From the NCBI RefSeq assembly GCF_001577835.2, contig NC_029516.1, positions 62,125,977-62,189,976 on the forward strand: a stretch of DNA of 64,000 bases, in the 5' to 3' direction. The notes beneath the pieces were generated by a model. The model did no database searches, was not told where the DNA came from, and saw nothing but the letters and a program-made list of their open reading frames with translations. Source of the stretch: Coturnix japonica. Its lineage: Eukaryota; Chordata; Aves; Galliformes; Phasianidae. A program made the translations under genes and the position numbers. Each line of letters opens with the position of its first letter. Position 1 is the first letter of the stretch. This document shows, piece by piece, positions 21,501 through 32,788 of the stretch.

Positions 21501-24119
21501 TCCTCAAACCTCATAAAGCAAATAAGCATCAGTGTCACTGTCTGTAACACACTGTATGGATGTCTGATGTTGGAGATAATCCTGTTTCATAATGGCAAAG
21601 TCAACAGGTATGTTTTCCTTTTTGCATCAAAGTCTAGTGGGGTTGTTAAGTTCATTGGATAGTGTGGCTTTCCGAATGCAAGGACAGGAGCTAAGCCTTG
21701 CCATAACTGATAAGGCTGGTGATCCATCAAGGGCAAGAATCTCCAAAGGTGAGCCAGAAACTTCAGAGACAGCTAAAAGATACAACTTCTTTACCCTTAA
21801 CGCTAAAAACAGAACAGCCCAGAATGGCTTGAAGGGAGTAACTATCAAACAACTTGTCTATAATGAAAATTTCCTCCCAGTTCTGTTAATAACAGCTCTT
21901 CCCCTGAAGTTGGAGAGTTTACATTCCTGCTACCAAGGAAGAATCCACCTAGGGTGCTGTGGGTCCCAACAGTGCTGCGTGGTGTTACACTGCTTGTATT
22001 TGAGAGGTGTTGTTTTCCAGTGTATGTGGATGTTGTTCTGAATGTTGTAGGAGGCTCTTGCTCACCAGCCCCAACGCAAAGAGCAGATGGGTGACAGCCT
22101 GACTATGTGAGTGCTTGCAACATTTGTGCTGTGGCATAAGCCCAAAGTGCATCTTTGCACCAGGCTTTTGCCTCCATCCTCCCTTTAATTCTTGGTGGAT
22201 GCTTCTGACTTTCCTGTTTTACCAGCCACATGTGCCCAGGTTTCCAAGATGCTCTGGGTCAGAGGCCCTCTGCTGTAGAAAGCTACCTAGTATATAGCAA
22301 CACTTGGGCTAAAATTGTAGCAACAATGAGAAAAAGCAGTTTCACGAATATATAATGGAGAGATAGAAGCAGATTAGAGCAATCTGTGGTTTTGAAATTT
22401 GTCAAAATAAAGCAAACCACATTAATATGCCAGTGTGCAAAGATACTGAACGTAAACCACAGTGGAAATTGGTGCCATACGTGTCTATTTCCCTCAGTTT
22501 TGTTCGTTACACAACCATCTCCATCACGGCTGTGAGGTGCCCTTGCACCTCCCATACACCTTGTGACAGTACTTATGTGATCAGACGTGAGAGGTGCGGG
22601 GAGGTGAGGGTAGGGTAGCAATGCCTGCTGGCCTTGTCCCATGCTGCTCTGCGTTGCCACCCATGTTTGTCCCTGTCAGATGATGATGAGCCTGTTTTCC
22701 TCACTTGTGCAACTTTTAAGAGGAGCTGGTGCTCGTCAGTGTGCAGGCACAGTTTGTTTGCCAAAGCCTTGAAAATCTAAGGACTCTACCCTTATGTCCT
22801 AGTAGATGCAAGGATCCTGCCAGGCACTTAAGCTGGAGGACTCACTCCTAAATACCTTCAGGATCAGACCCTATTTCCTGTTGAAACCTGGTAGCGCTTG
22901 ATTAAGTTCTCATGGCAGCAGGCTCTAGATGTCCAGAAAATGTTTAGTCATATTTTCATTAAGCTTTTTAGCTCTGGGATGTTTCTGTCTAATGGGAAGA
23001 ATGTTCCAATGAAAATGAATAGCACTGGTGCTTTTCAAGAGCAAAATACTGATTTATTATTTTCCCAGCCAATTATAGTATAGCCATTTTCTCTGGATTG
23101 TGAACTGTGAGATTTCACGTGGTGTACCATAACCATAATTAAATCTGTACTCTTCGTGAATGCATCTGTATCACATTCAGGTCTTTTTCTAGACAGCACT
23201 CTTCTATATTTAAGTGCTTTCCTTGGATAACCTTCCATGTCACTACCTATTCAGCAAAGGGTGTGTTTGTCTGGAAATCTTTGAAATAGGATCTTGAAAT
23301 AAACTCGAGCTGAGATTTACTCAGCATAGAAATGCATATTTCTAGGTTTCCAGATAACAGCTACAAGAGCTGATCTAATTAACTGCTGTTCTGTAGCTCT
23401 TACAGAATCTATCTTATTTGTATAACAAATGTGCATCGATTGATGGCAAGCAAGTGCTAAAGCGAGTTCAATTGCATTTTATGTTGTGTGCTTAGTCAAT
23501 AGGGCAGAGGAAGCGTCTGCTTCACACTGGGATATTGTGAGGGCTATTGGAGTGAAGGGATGCAGGATTAACTCCTGCACCTTCCCAGACAGCATCGATC
23601 ACAGCTGTAACGTGCCTGCTGCAAGGAAACGGTCTTAGTCACTTAGTGGGTCCTGCCAAATATTTACTGAAGGATTTTTATGGTTATTCTATTGCACTTC
23701 ACAGGCATAATTCAAAACGGATCTATTATTAATGTATAAAATAGAAGCATAAAGCTGTTTTCTGTATAAATGTTCCTCGCTTTGGTTTGCTCCAGTGAGT
23801 GAATTTACCTTTAGAGAGCAGAAATGTAAAACATGTGAGGGCCATAATCCTCAGCAATGTTGCTTTTTGCCATCACTCACAAAAAATGCACACCTCTGGT
23901 CTGAAAAAAATATATATGTAAGCATATTGTTATAAAAGAAATACTTAAGCCTTCTGTATTATCCTGGCCAAGCCTTGCTGGAATCCCGACCCAGTGTAAT
24001 CTTCTATAAATACCCCTCTATAAAAGCACCTCTCCGAGTATCTCAGTATATTATTTAAATCCCAGAGGAACTTCAGAAAGCACAGGCAGGAATGGAAATC
24101 CCTTTCAGCAACAGCCTTT

Positions 24120-24390
24120 TGTACGGGAGCTTTCTGAAGAGGGAAGCCTGATCCTGCAGTGCTGAAAGCCTGTGGGGTTTTTGCAGGAGTTGTACAAGGC
24201 CCCTAATTTGGTAGGGGAAAAAATAAATCCAGGCTAGTGGGAGGAAACACTGTCGTGAGTGCCTGATCCTGGGCCACGTTCCTGCTGGGAACGCAGTGGG
24301 GGCACAGTCCCGTGATGTTGCTGGAGTCAGCCGATGGCCAGCCTGGCCCTGGGTTCACGCCAGTGTAAATGCCCACCAGCAAAGCAGATG
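24120..24390. repeat. Old repeat fragments ('CCTGATCCTG' / 'CCAGTGTAAAT' type)
   Basis: AGCCTGATCCTGCAGTGCTG at 24146, TGCCTGATCCTGGGCC near 24260 and TTCACGCCAGTGTAAATGCC at 24354 look like pieces of the same ancient repeat seen at 17521 and 44205. Divergence is high, and boundaries and orientation are not secure. Confidence 0.3.
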
Positions 24391-27228
24391 TGATTTATTG
24401 CTCATAATGAGATCCTTTTAGCAGCAGATACCTAAAAAGTTTAGGCCTGGCTTTGAGGGGAACAGCCCCTTGGGTTTCACATGAGTCTGGGCACATAAGG
24501 TTAAGCACGTGTAGGTACGCGTTTTCTAGCGCTCGCTGCAAGTTCCTTCCTTTGCTGCTGCTGCAAGTGGGGAGTTTATTGTTTGGACAGTGCTAGAGAT
24601 GCGATCTCCTTAAGATTTAAGTTTTATGGGGATGCTAATTGAATTAAAAGATTAATATTCAGTGCAAGGGACCAAGGACACGGGTGATTAATCCTGAGAA
24701 ATAAAACATGCTTGTGTCACACAGAAGCACTATAGGGGGGAAAAATACCAGCACTGAAGGACCTTTGACAAGAAAGGTTGTTTTTTTTTTTTCCTGACAA
24801 CCCTGTCAGCTATTGCTGTCAACAATAAAAAGAAGAAAACAAATAAATTGAAGGCCATGCGTAAGTCATAGGACCAGGATATAAATACACATGACATGAA
24901 GAGGAGTAAATAATACTGACGCTTTCTTTGGAAATGTTCTCAGGCAATACTTCCTATTCATGTCTTACTGAAATGACACGAAATAAAACTTTATGGGAGA
25001 AAGTGTTATTAATCACACCACTTCTTGAGAGACGTGACTACCTGTGTATTCAAAGGCACTCTTCCTTTACAGGGCTACTGGCTGGTACCCTACATCAACA
25101 GTATGGATATAAAGAAACCTGGAATTTTATTCATCAGATTGTAAAAGAAGGGGCGATGATGTAGGATCCCAAGCTCGTGGTCCTGTCCCTGAGCAAAGGC
25201 ACCCAGGTTTTGCCTGAAGAAGGCAAATGGCATTACTCAGGGGAAAGAGAAATCCTTAACTTAATGGCAGCTCTTCAAAACTTTCACAGTAAAATGGAGA
25301 AAAAAATAGGTTCTTATTCCAGTCATTGGAATTTAACAGTTATCATTTGTAACCAAGTTGCTACTAGTAAAGAGGACAAGGCTTGCTCCTGGTCATGTGT
25401 TAGGACAAGCTTTAGCTGGCTGATCTCTGCTGAGGTCCTCACTAAGGCTAACTGCACCCAAAATACTACCTTCAGGCATGATAACATGTGCCATCGGCTC
25501 ATCTGCTTTTCCAAGGCAGCCCCATTGTGCAGCATTTCTACTGCATGTAGCTCCAGTCTACAACACCACCTATTGCCTACAACATCCTCTCCTGCTGTGG
25601 GTGCAGCCAGGATGCCCTGATCCAGCACCAGCAGCCCCGTGGTGGCACCTAGGACCAGCTCTAGCACTGATGTCCATGCTGCAACTTGTGTCTGGTCGTG
25701 GGAGCTGCCACAAAGATTCGGCCTTGTTGCAGTGTGGTGGTTCTGGCATTCATCCTAAAATACCACGTGTCTGCAGGCACGGGGATCAGTTCACCATCAC
25801 CAGGGTTTCTCCAAAAGAATAGCACAGCTAGCACAGCTGAACTCACCATCTGCATGCCCTGCATATTTCTACTTTCCAAAAGGCAAGGGCATGGCTGGGA
25901 CCCAGCAAAACTCTGTCAGAAACTCTTTGGGAGTTTAAGGGAGTAAGTGGTCAGATTTATATTGCTGCCAGATGCCAAAGGACAGAGCAGAAATGTCATA
26001 AATCAATGTTAAATGGTCATTCACGTATTCCAGGCAGGCTGATTTCAACCTTGATTTTATAAGGTAGAAGTTAAAGGAAGTCTGTTTATGAAAATGAATC
26101 AGCCAACTGGGAACTGCCCGCAGCAAGTGAAAGGCCCAGTGAAATTCGTAAGGCCTCCAGTTGGGTTCCTCAACACTTGGCCAAGGAGGAAATATGGTCC
26201 ATGTGGGACTGCCTGGTTCAGTGGTTCCCCAACAGTGTTTATAAGCAGTGGTGAGCCATGGGGTTGCTGCATGCTGCCCACCCAAACAAAGGACAAGGGG
26301 GACAAGGCAAGTTAGTGTGACATTTGGGTCTAAAGGTCTTGTGAACTCCAGTGAGGTTTGCTTACAGATTCTCCATAACTGCAGAACACTCTTGACTGGA
26401 GTGTCTGACACTATAGGGGCCTGAAAAGCACTGCTTAAAAAAGGAAGCTGCATTTATCAGGCTATTTTATGCATTCCTCAGAGCAGGAGCATCCCTCTTT
26501 ATAGGGCTGGAAAATGCCTACCAGTTAATGTCGGACTCCTCCAATAAGTCTAAATCTTTAGAGTTAATAATAAAGGCAGCTAAACGAATACTAAAGTGCA
26601 CAAATACTTTTCTATCACTCTTAACCATCATAAGTTACTGCTGCAGGGCTAAAACACAGTCTCAGACTGTAGGGAAGATGTCCTGATTGGTAGGGTGTCC
26701 ACTGGAGGAGAGGTTGAAAGACCCTGCTATAACCTGGGCTGCTTCTTATCCAGAGGCAGCACTGGTTACTGATTTACAGCCACACAACTCACACTGGTGA
26801 CATAAAAACCCTGTTAGCACCCAGTGGTACATAGGATGGTGCTCTTTGGGCTTACAAGCCTAACTCATACATCTTCTGCTTCTTTTTGATAGTGAGTTAC
26901 ATGGACAAAAACTCAAAGATCCTGCAGGATGTTGCCAAGCTGTGACTTAGTAGGTCTGATTCACAAAGCCTCTCTGGGTATGGCTTTTTGTGCCTTGGAG
27001 TTCATGAAGTAGAGGTTAAAGCTCTTCCGTCCTCACAGTCCACATGAATGAGGCTCTTGCACATACAGCTGTAGCCCCTTCACAAACCATTTGACTTACA
27101 TACTGATCCTTGAGTTACAGTCCTGCTAACAAAGAAAGATCTCTGGACTTGAAAAACGCTATTATTATCACTGTTATTATTATTGCTTTTTATACTTTTT
27201 GACGCATTCTCAATCTTTTCCCTCACAG

Positions 27229-27315
27229 GTCTGTGTGGTGTCCTTAGTGGGATTTGTTATGCTTTGCATTTCATACCAACCCGATGAAAAGACGTGTGTG
27301 CAGTTCACAGTAAAG
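27229..27315 (+). CDS. SSPN: Sarcospan, coding exon 2 (residues 100-128)
   Basis: This 87-base exon encodes 29 residues, beginning VCVVSLVGFVMLCISYQ and ending TCVQFTVK. It supplies most of the second membrane span (about residues 94-114) and a short, charged connector (PDEKTC) before the third span. The equivalent human stretch reads VCLVAYLGLFMLCVSYQ, so both identity and exon length agree. It is flanked by CCCTCACAG and GTACCT and is phase 0 on both sides, so it joins exons 1 and 3 without splitting a codon. The exon is too short and lacks an ATG at its start, so it is easily missed by ORF-based searches. Confidence 0.96.
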
Positions 27316-27965
27316 GTACCTTGAGTTTCTGTTATTTCTTTTTCCTCCCATGTCATTAAATATAATCAGAAAAGTTGGTTCCGGGGATATTTTTAAGACC
27401 ACATTAAAAGAAGTGAAAATACACCTGAAATGCAAGAATGGTTTTCTGGTATTTTCCAGGCAGATAAGGAAGAAACTGCAGTCTATAAAAGGGAAACTCT
27501 GTAACAAATATTTGAAAACACAGCAAGATACCTTTTTATAACTTGCCATATTTTAAGTATATCAAGGAGATTCAGATCAACAAAGCTGAAATATTTTGGG
27601 AATTGTTCACTGAAAGATGGGCATTGCTGATTAAATAGAGGCATTCAGAGTGAGCCAGGTAAGAATTAGCGTGGGGTAGAACAGGTCCAATTACGTTAAA
27701 TCTCAATTTTTACTGCGGTCTCAGAAGCATCTCAGCATCTTCCCTGCCATTTTGCTCCTGACCATCAAATAAGAAATGGAATGAACACAGATGCAGTAAA
27801 AAGTGAAGCTGGAAATCTCTGCCTGCTCATCTTCCTGTCTGGGGAGAGGTCCTTGCCTCAGAGTACAGCTCCTTGTGCAGGGTCAGGCAGTGACAAACAT
27901 GGGAAAGCATTAGCAAGCTGCAGGAACAACCATTCTTCCATGAAGAAGAATCCCATCTGAACATT

Positions 27966-28076
27966 TGTGGCTCTGGGCAGCCTGGTCTGCTGGTTGAGGC
28001 AGGGAGGTTGAAACTGGATGATCATTGTGGTCCTTTCCAACCCAGGCCATTCTATGATTCCACAATTCTATGATCA
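27966..28076 (+). mobile_element. CR1 LINE 3' end
   Basis: The wording GGCAGCCTGGTCTGCTGGTT, GAGGTTGAAACTGGATGATC, ATTGTGGTCCTTTCCAACCC, AGGCCATTCTATGATTC is typical of a CR1 3' UTR and tail in plus orientation. The copy is 5'-truncated to about 110 bases. Confidence 0.9.
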
Positions 28077-28847
28077 CAAGAGAGGTACATGAGCTGAGCA
28101 CCATGTCCATCCCGCTTCAGTTTCCAAAACCATGCTTTATTGATGCCAATAACTAAGAAAAGAAACGCTTAGAATGCTTGTTTCAAATGGGAACTTTCTA
28201 ACACCATTTACTTGGGCTGTTTTTCCTTGTTATTACAATTTTGAGGGCTCTTAATATTTTGCAGACACATAAAAACCTGGAAAAAATACCAACCCAAACA
28301 GTACAAAATAACAGTGATTATTAACCAAGAAAGGTAGAAGGAAATCAAACACAAGGAACCTGGCATTCATCTTCCCTGAGAGATGAGGCCCTGGAGTGTC
28401 TTTTGTGCCTCTCTAAAGCTTTTCTTGTACTTGCAGAAAGGAAGGGTGAAGAACAACAGTTTCCTTGCTTTGATAGCCTTCATGCTCTTATTCTCTAACC
28501 TCCACGCCATAAGCAAGCATGATGACTGCCCAGAGAGCTGCCACACCACGCTTTGCACTGCTTTTCCAGCAGCATTACACTGAACTTGGCACTCACACAG
28601 GAAGGAGAAATCCATCTCTGGTAGAGGGATAGTGCGTTGGTCAGGGTGCCTCAGAAGTTTCTGAGACAGCACCTCTGACATGGCCAGTGAGGAGCATGGG
28701 CCACCTTGTTAGGACAGCCCTAGCCTTGCAGTAACACTGTTAGCTGGTGCCTCTAGGGATCTGAGCACCCTTCTGCTAGAAAACCTTGGGCAGGAAGCAT
28801 TCCAGGATGCCACATGAAGCCCAAGGTTCACATGGGGAGAAGGATTG

Positions 28848-29794
28848 TTTGAGTTGGTATTGGGTCCAGTCTTGTTCAATGTCTTCAACTATGACCTGGA
28901 TGGTGGCATAGAGAGCACCCTCAGCAAGTTTGCTAACAATATGAATGTGGGAAGAGCGGCTGATGCACCAGAAGGCTGTGCTGCTGTTCAGTGAGACCTG
29001 GACATTCTGTAGAGTAGGGTGGAGAGGAACCTAATGAGATTCAGCATGGGAAAGTGGACAGTCCTACACCTGGGGAGGGATAACTGCAAGCATCAGTACA
29101 GGTTAGGGGCTGACTTGCAGGAAAGGGGCTCTGAGAAGGACCTGAGTGAACTGATGGACAACAGGTTGGCCATGAGCCAACAGTGTGCTTTTGTGGCCAA
29201 GGAGGCCAATGGAATCCTAGGGTGCATTAAAAGAGCATGGCCAGTAGGCTGTGGGAGGTGATCCTCCCAATCTCCTTTTCCCTGGCGAGGCAGAGAAATA
29301 CTGTGTCTAGGTCTAAGCTCCCCGGTTCAAGAAAGACAGGGAACCTCTGCAGAGAGTCCAGTGGAGGAACACAAAGATGATGAGGGGCTCGGAGCACCCC
29401 CCTTATGAAGAAAAGCCAGGTACTGTTCAGCCTGGAGAAGAGAAAGCTGAGGAAGGTATCTTATCAGTGCTTAAAAATATGTAAAGGGTGAGAGTCAAGT
29501 GGATGGGCCAAGGTTCTCTTCAATGGTGCCCAGCCAACAGAACAAGGGGCAACGGGCACGACCTGGAATGTAAGAAGTTCCATCTGAATGTGAGGGAAAA
29601 CTTCTTTACATCGAGGGTGATGGAGCACTGGAATAGGTTGCCCAGAGAGGCTGTGGAGTTTCCTTCCTTGGAGATAATCAGAAGCAGCCTGGCCATCTTC
29701 CTGTGTGACCTGCTGTAGGGAGCCTGCTCTAGGATAGGGGATAGGACTGGGTGATCTCTAGAGGTTCCTCCAAACCTTGCAGTTCCTGTGATCA
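28848..29794 (+). mobile_element. CR1 LINE, 5'-truncated, with reverse-transcriptase C-terminal remnant
   Basis: About 950 bases of CR1 in plus orientation. The left part corresponds to the ORF2 reverse-transcriptase region: TTGGGTCCAGTCTTGTTCAA (Leu-Gly-Pro..Leu-Phe-Asn) and CTCAGCAAGTTTGCTAACAA (Leu-Ser-Lys-Phe-Ala). The frame around 29019-29261 retains MRFSMGKWTVLHLG, YRLGADLQERGSEKDL and SQQCAFVAKEANGILGCI, all typical of the CR1 protein C-terminal part. Frames are broken. The right part is 3' UTR (GGAAAACTTCTTTACATCGA, GCACTGGAATAGGTTGCCCA) with a decayed tail. It is an inactive copy. Confidence 0.92.
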
Positions 29795-32422
29795 CACACA
29801 TTTAGCCCTGGGTGATTTTAGCCCATCCCCTGGGTCACCCTGCTTTGAGCCTAAGCCTCCACAGCCTTCAGAGGAACTCCCCAGATCCATGTCTGCAAAA
29901 CCTGCTGGTTTCATCTCTGATAAGCGTGAAAAATCTTTTCAATGATCAATTCAATCCATCTTAGATGCTTTATTATTTATATATATTTTTTCAGAGCAAA
30001 ACTATCACCAGTAAATACGGATGAAATATTTCTCCCTTGTATAAGGAACCCAAGGGACAATGAGCTGCTAAGCTCTGACCCCATTGCATGCTGTTTCTTC
30101 CCACTTCCTTTTTTTCCTTCTACTTAAACAACAATCACTGGGTCTATCTCTATGAGGCCACAAAAAACGTTTTTCCAGTGGCAAGTTCTGGTTCCTGAGC
30201 AGAGCTCACGGCGTAGTTGTGTTTGCAGTGTTGAGGCTGCCTCCAGCTCTGGCATGTGATTAATCTGCTGATGGGATCCAGCACTTGCTGTCTGGTGCTC
30301 TCTAACAGGCACTATTTGCATCTGCTTCACCTCTGATATTTGGAAATGTGTTCATTTTCAGTGGCCTGCTAAGAGATTCCTCTGCAAACATCTTGTGAGA
30401 ATAATACACTGTTTGGAAATTGCCCTACATCTCCACGCATCTGTGTTCACCTCTGAGACCTGCCATAAGAGCTGCCTGTGTGTTCTATGCATACCGAAGT
30501 CTCTCTGAGATTTCCTTCCCTTTAGACACAAAACAGTCTCACAGTACCTGGAGGATGCTTATGGTTTTGGATTTCATGCCAGTTTGTGCTCATCTTAGAA
30601 GTTGGCAGCTAAACGAAATACCTGCCAAGGGAGAAGCAGGCTCAGCACATGGTCTCAGCTTAACATCTCATTTATTAGGGAGGCCTGACTCTGTCCCCCA
30701 CTGGCCTGAATCCAGGGACATACAGCCTATCCCCTGGGGTGACAGCTGCATCACAGAACAAGCCCCATCCCTCAGAGAAGGGAAACGTTCATCAGTGTTT
30801 GTTCATTTTCCACTTCCTCCACTTTTTAAAGCAGTGCTCTAAGCCCAGCATGTCTTCCTTAGCAGGGGCTCTACTAGCCAGCAGTGTTCCCTTTTCTGTG
30901 TGCTTCATACACAGAGGTGTCCCCATTTCCCAGCTTCACCCTTCCCATGCACCCTTATCTTGAAAGTTGAGGGGCTAAAGGATTTGTGTTAAAGAAGAAC
31001 CACCCTCATTTTGAAGCTGCCCTTGGTTTAAGGCTGCAGGGGAAGTCGTTAATAGCAGAAAGGAAGATCTTGCTGTAAGAATTGAGTTCTTTGAGGGAGA
31101 AAATGCACATAGAGCTTGAAGACCAGCATTAAGAGTAACTACTTTTTTTTTCTAGCTGACAGCCAAATAGGAAGATTGATTCACACCACAGATTTAAGAC
31201 AAATACACCAGAAGTGTGAATTTTATCAAGGCACACATACTTGGAGTTTCAAGGTCATAAAAAAATGCTTTATATTGATAGTTTGCTTGTGGTATTGAGG
31301 TTAAGAGATAGGAAGAGAAACTGCTGTTTAAAATAACATATTCCCAACCACACCATGTGTCTGACAGATAAGATGCCAAGAAGAATAAATGTTTTTGCAG
31401 TGCTGAACAGAACCAAAATAGTATTTTGGCTAAACACAGCATATGATTTTAATGTACATTCACACATATTTTGTGTGAACAGCACAGCAATTGCCAGCTC
31501 CTACCATCAGCAGGGAGGAAAATCCATATGCTTGGGTACCCAAAGGTCTCAGGTGTTAGCACTGATCAGCAACAGCTCCAGATGGCACACGGGGCTGGGC
31601 TCCGCACGGATGCCCATGATGAAGGCTACCCCTATGTCAAAGCTGCCACAGATGTAAGGAGAAGGAGGGTGACCAACAGGCCCTTGTCCTTCTCATGCCA
31701 TACCTGGGGCAGCACTGGCACAGGTTCTCACTGCATTTTGACACCTTTGAAAGGCTTCTTCTTCACGCTGATGTGGAAGTCTTCTAATAGAGGTTGGCAT
31801 GACATGCACTCCCCTGTGGAGATGCGTTGGGATCAGGCAGCAGAAAGGCTGACTGCCTTTGCAAGGCTGTAAGTAGCACATCTGACACATCACTGCCCAA
31901 TTTGCAAGTGTAAATCAGGTTTGTTTGGGCATGCAAAACATGAAAAAGATAGGAGTGACACATGAGCAAACTCTCAAAACCACCTAGCTCTGAGCACAGC
32001 CTGTGTTAGTATGTCAGCCCAAACCTCAGTTTGCTTAGCTCTGCTTCAGGACAACTGCACTAACTTATCTCAGCTGATGATTCTAAGTCTAGCCAATGCA
32101 GGGACAGTAGGGAAAGATGCTCCTTTCCTCTCTACAGAGTTGGAATACATTTTGGTGATCTTACTGAGTCTCAAAATTGTAGGGCAATGCTCATGTAAGA
32201 CATGCAAGGCAAAATTGTTGGCTCTTGAGATGAACTATGTATAATCAGGGAGCTGTACCTGCTTTGCAACATTAGAAGTCCATGGTGTCTGGACAGTACA
32301 CTGAATGCATGCACTTCCTGTGAAATACACATTCACGTATTCCTTCTGTGTTCCTCATTCTCTGTCTAACTGGAGAATTAAGGAGTTCATTTTGTTTTAT
32401 TTTACTTTTTGCTTTATTTCAG

Positions 32423-32788
32423 CTGATGTATTTTCTGCTGAGTGCCCTGGCTCTGGTTCTCTGTGTCGTGGCAGCGGCTTTTGCGGCCCACCATTATCTA
32501 CAGATGACAAAATTTACTTGTGATACCATCCTCGAGTCCTGCCAGTGCAAACTGGACACCGCAGACCCCCTCAGCAGGACCTTTGTCTACCAGGATGCAG
32601 CTGACTGCAGCAGTGTCACCAGCATGCTCGGCCTCTACCTGATTCTGCAGATGGTGCTCAACCTGCTTGCAGCTCTGGTGTGTCTGCTGGCGTGCTTCGT
32701 TATGTGGAAACACAGATACCAGGTCTTCTACGTGGGTGCTCGGTTCTACCCTTTAACTACTACTGAGTGCCAGCAACAGAAAGTGTAG
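32423..32788 (+). CDS. SSPN: Sarcospan, coding exon 3 (residues 129-249, stop)
   Basis: The last coding exon starts after TTTATTTCAG with LMYFLLSALAL and ends CQQQKV, TAG at 32786-32788. It carries TM3 (about residues 129-151), the large extracellular loop (about 152-198), TM4 (about 199-223) and a short cytoplasmic tail. The loop contains the sarcospan pattern FTC..., ESCQCKL, PLSRTFVYQD and DC, giving cysteines 161, 168, 170 and 190 for disulphides; it lacks the CCG motif of true tetraspanin loops. After TM4 the segment ACFVMWKHRYQVFYVG is almost identical to human. The final residues (TTTECQQQKV) differ from the human end as I recall it. The exon also contains the 3' UTR. Confidence 0.97.
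   Translation: MMYFLLSALALVLCVVAAAFAAHHYLQMTKFTCDTILESCQCKLDTADPLSRTFVYQDAADCSSVTSMLGLYLILQMVLNLLAALVCLLACFVMWKHRYQVFYVGARFYPLTTTECQQQKV

Larger units (their letters stand above)
15339..27228 (+). other. SSPN: SSPN intron 1 (11.9 kb)
   Basis: The intron is bounded by GTAAGC at 15339 and a pyrimidine-rich CCCTCACAG acceptor ending at 27228. It contains a CR1 tail (about 16000), a possible transmembrane exon (16661-16948), a MIR-like SINE (18418) and old repeat fragments (17521, about 24120-24390), all listed separately. The remaining blocks, 18583-24119 and 24391-27228, show nothing I can name beyond a 12-T run at 24781 and AT-rich segments near 24600-24710. Confidence 0.9.
27316..32422 (+). 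other. SSPN: SSPN intron 2 (5.1 kb)
   Basis: The intron runs from the GTACCT donor to the TTTATTTCAG acceptor at 32422. It holds a short CR1 tail (27966-28076) and the longest CR1 relic of the window (28848-29794). In 29795-32422 I see no gene or repeat, apart from a poly(T) run near 31144. Confidence 0.9.
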
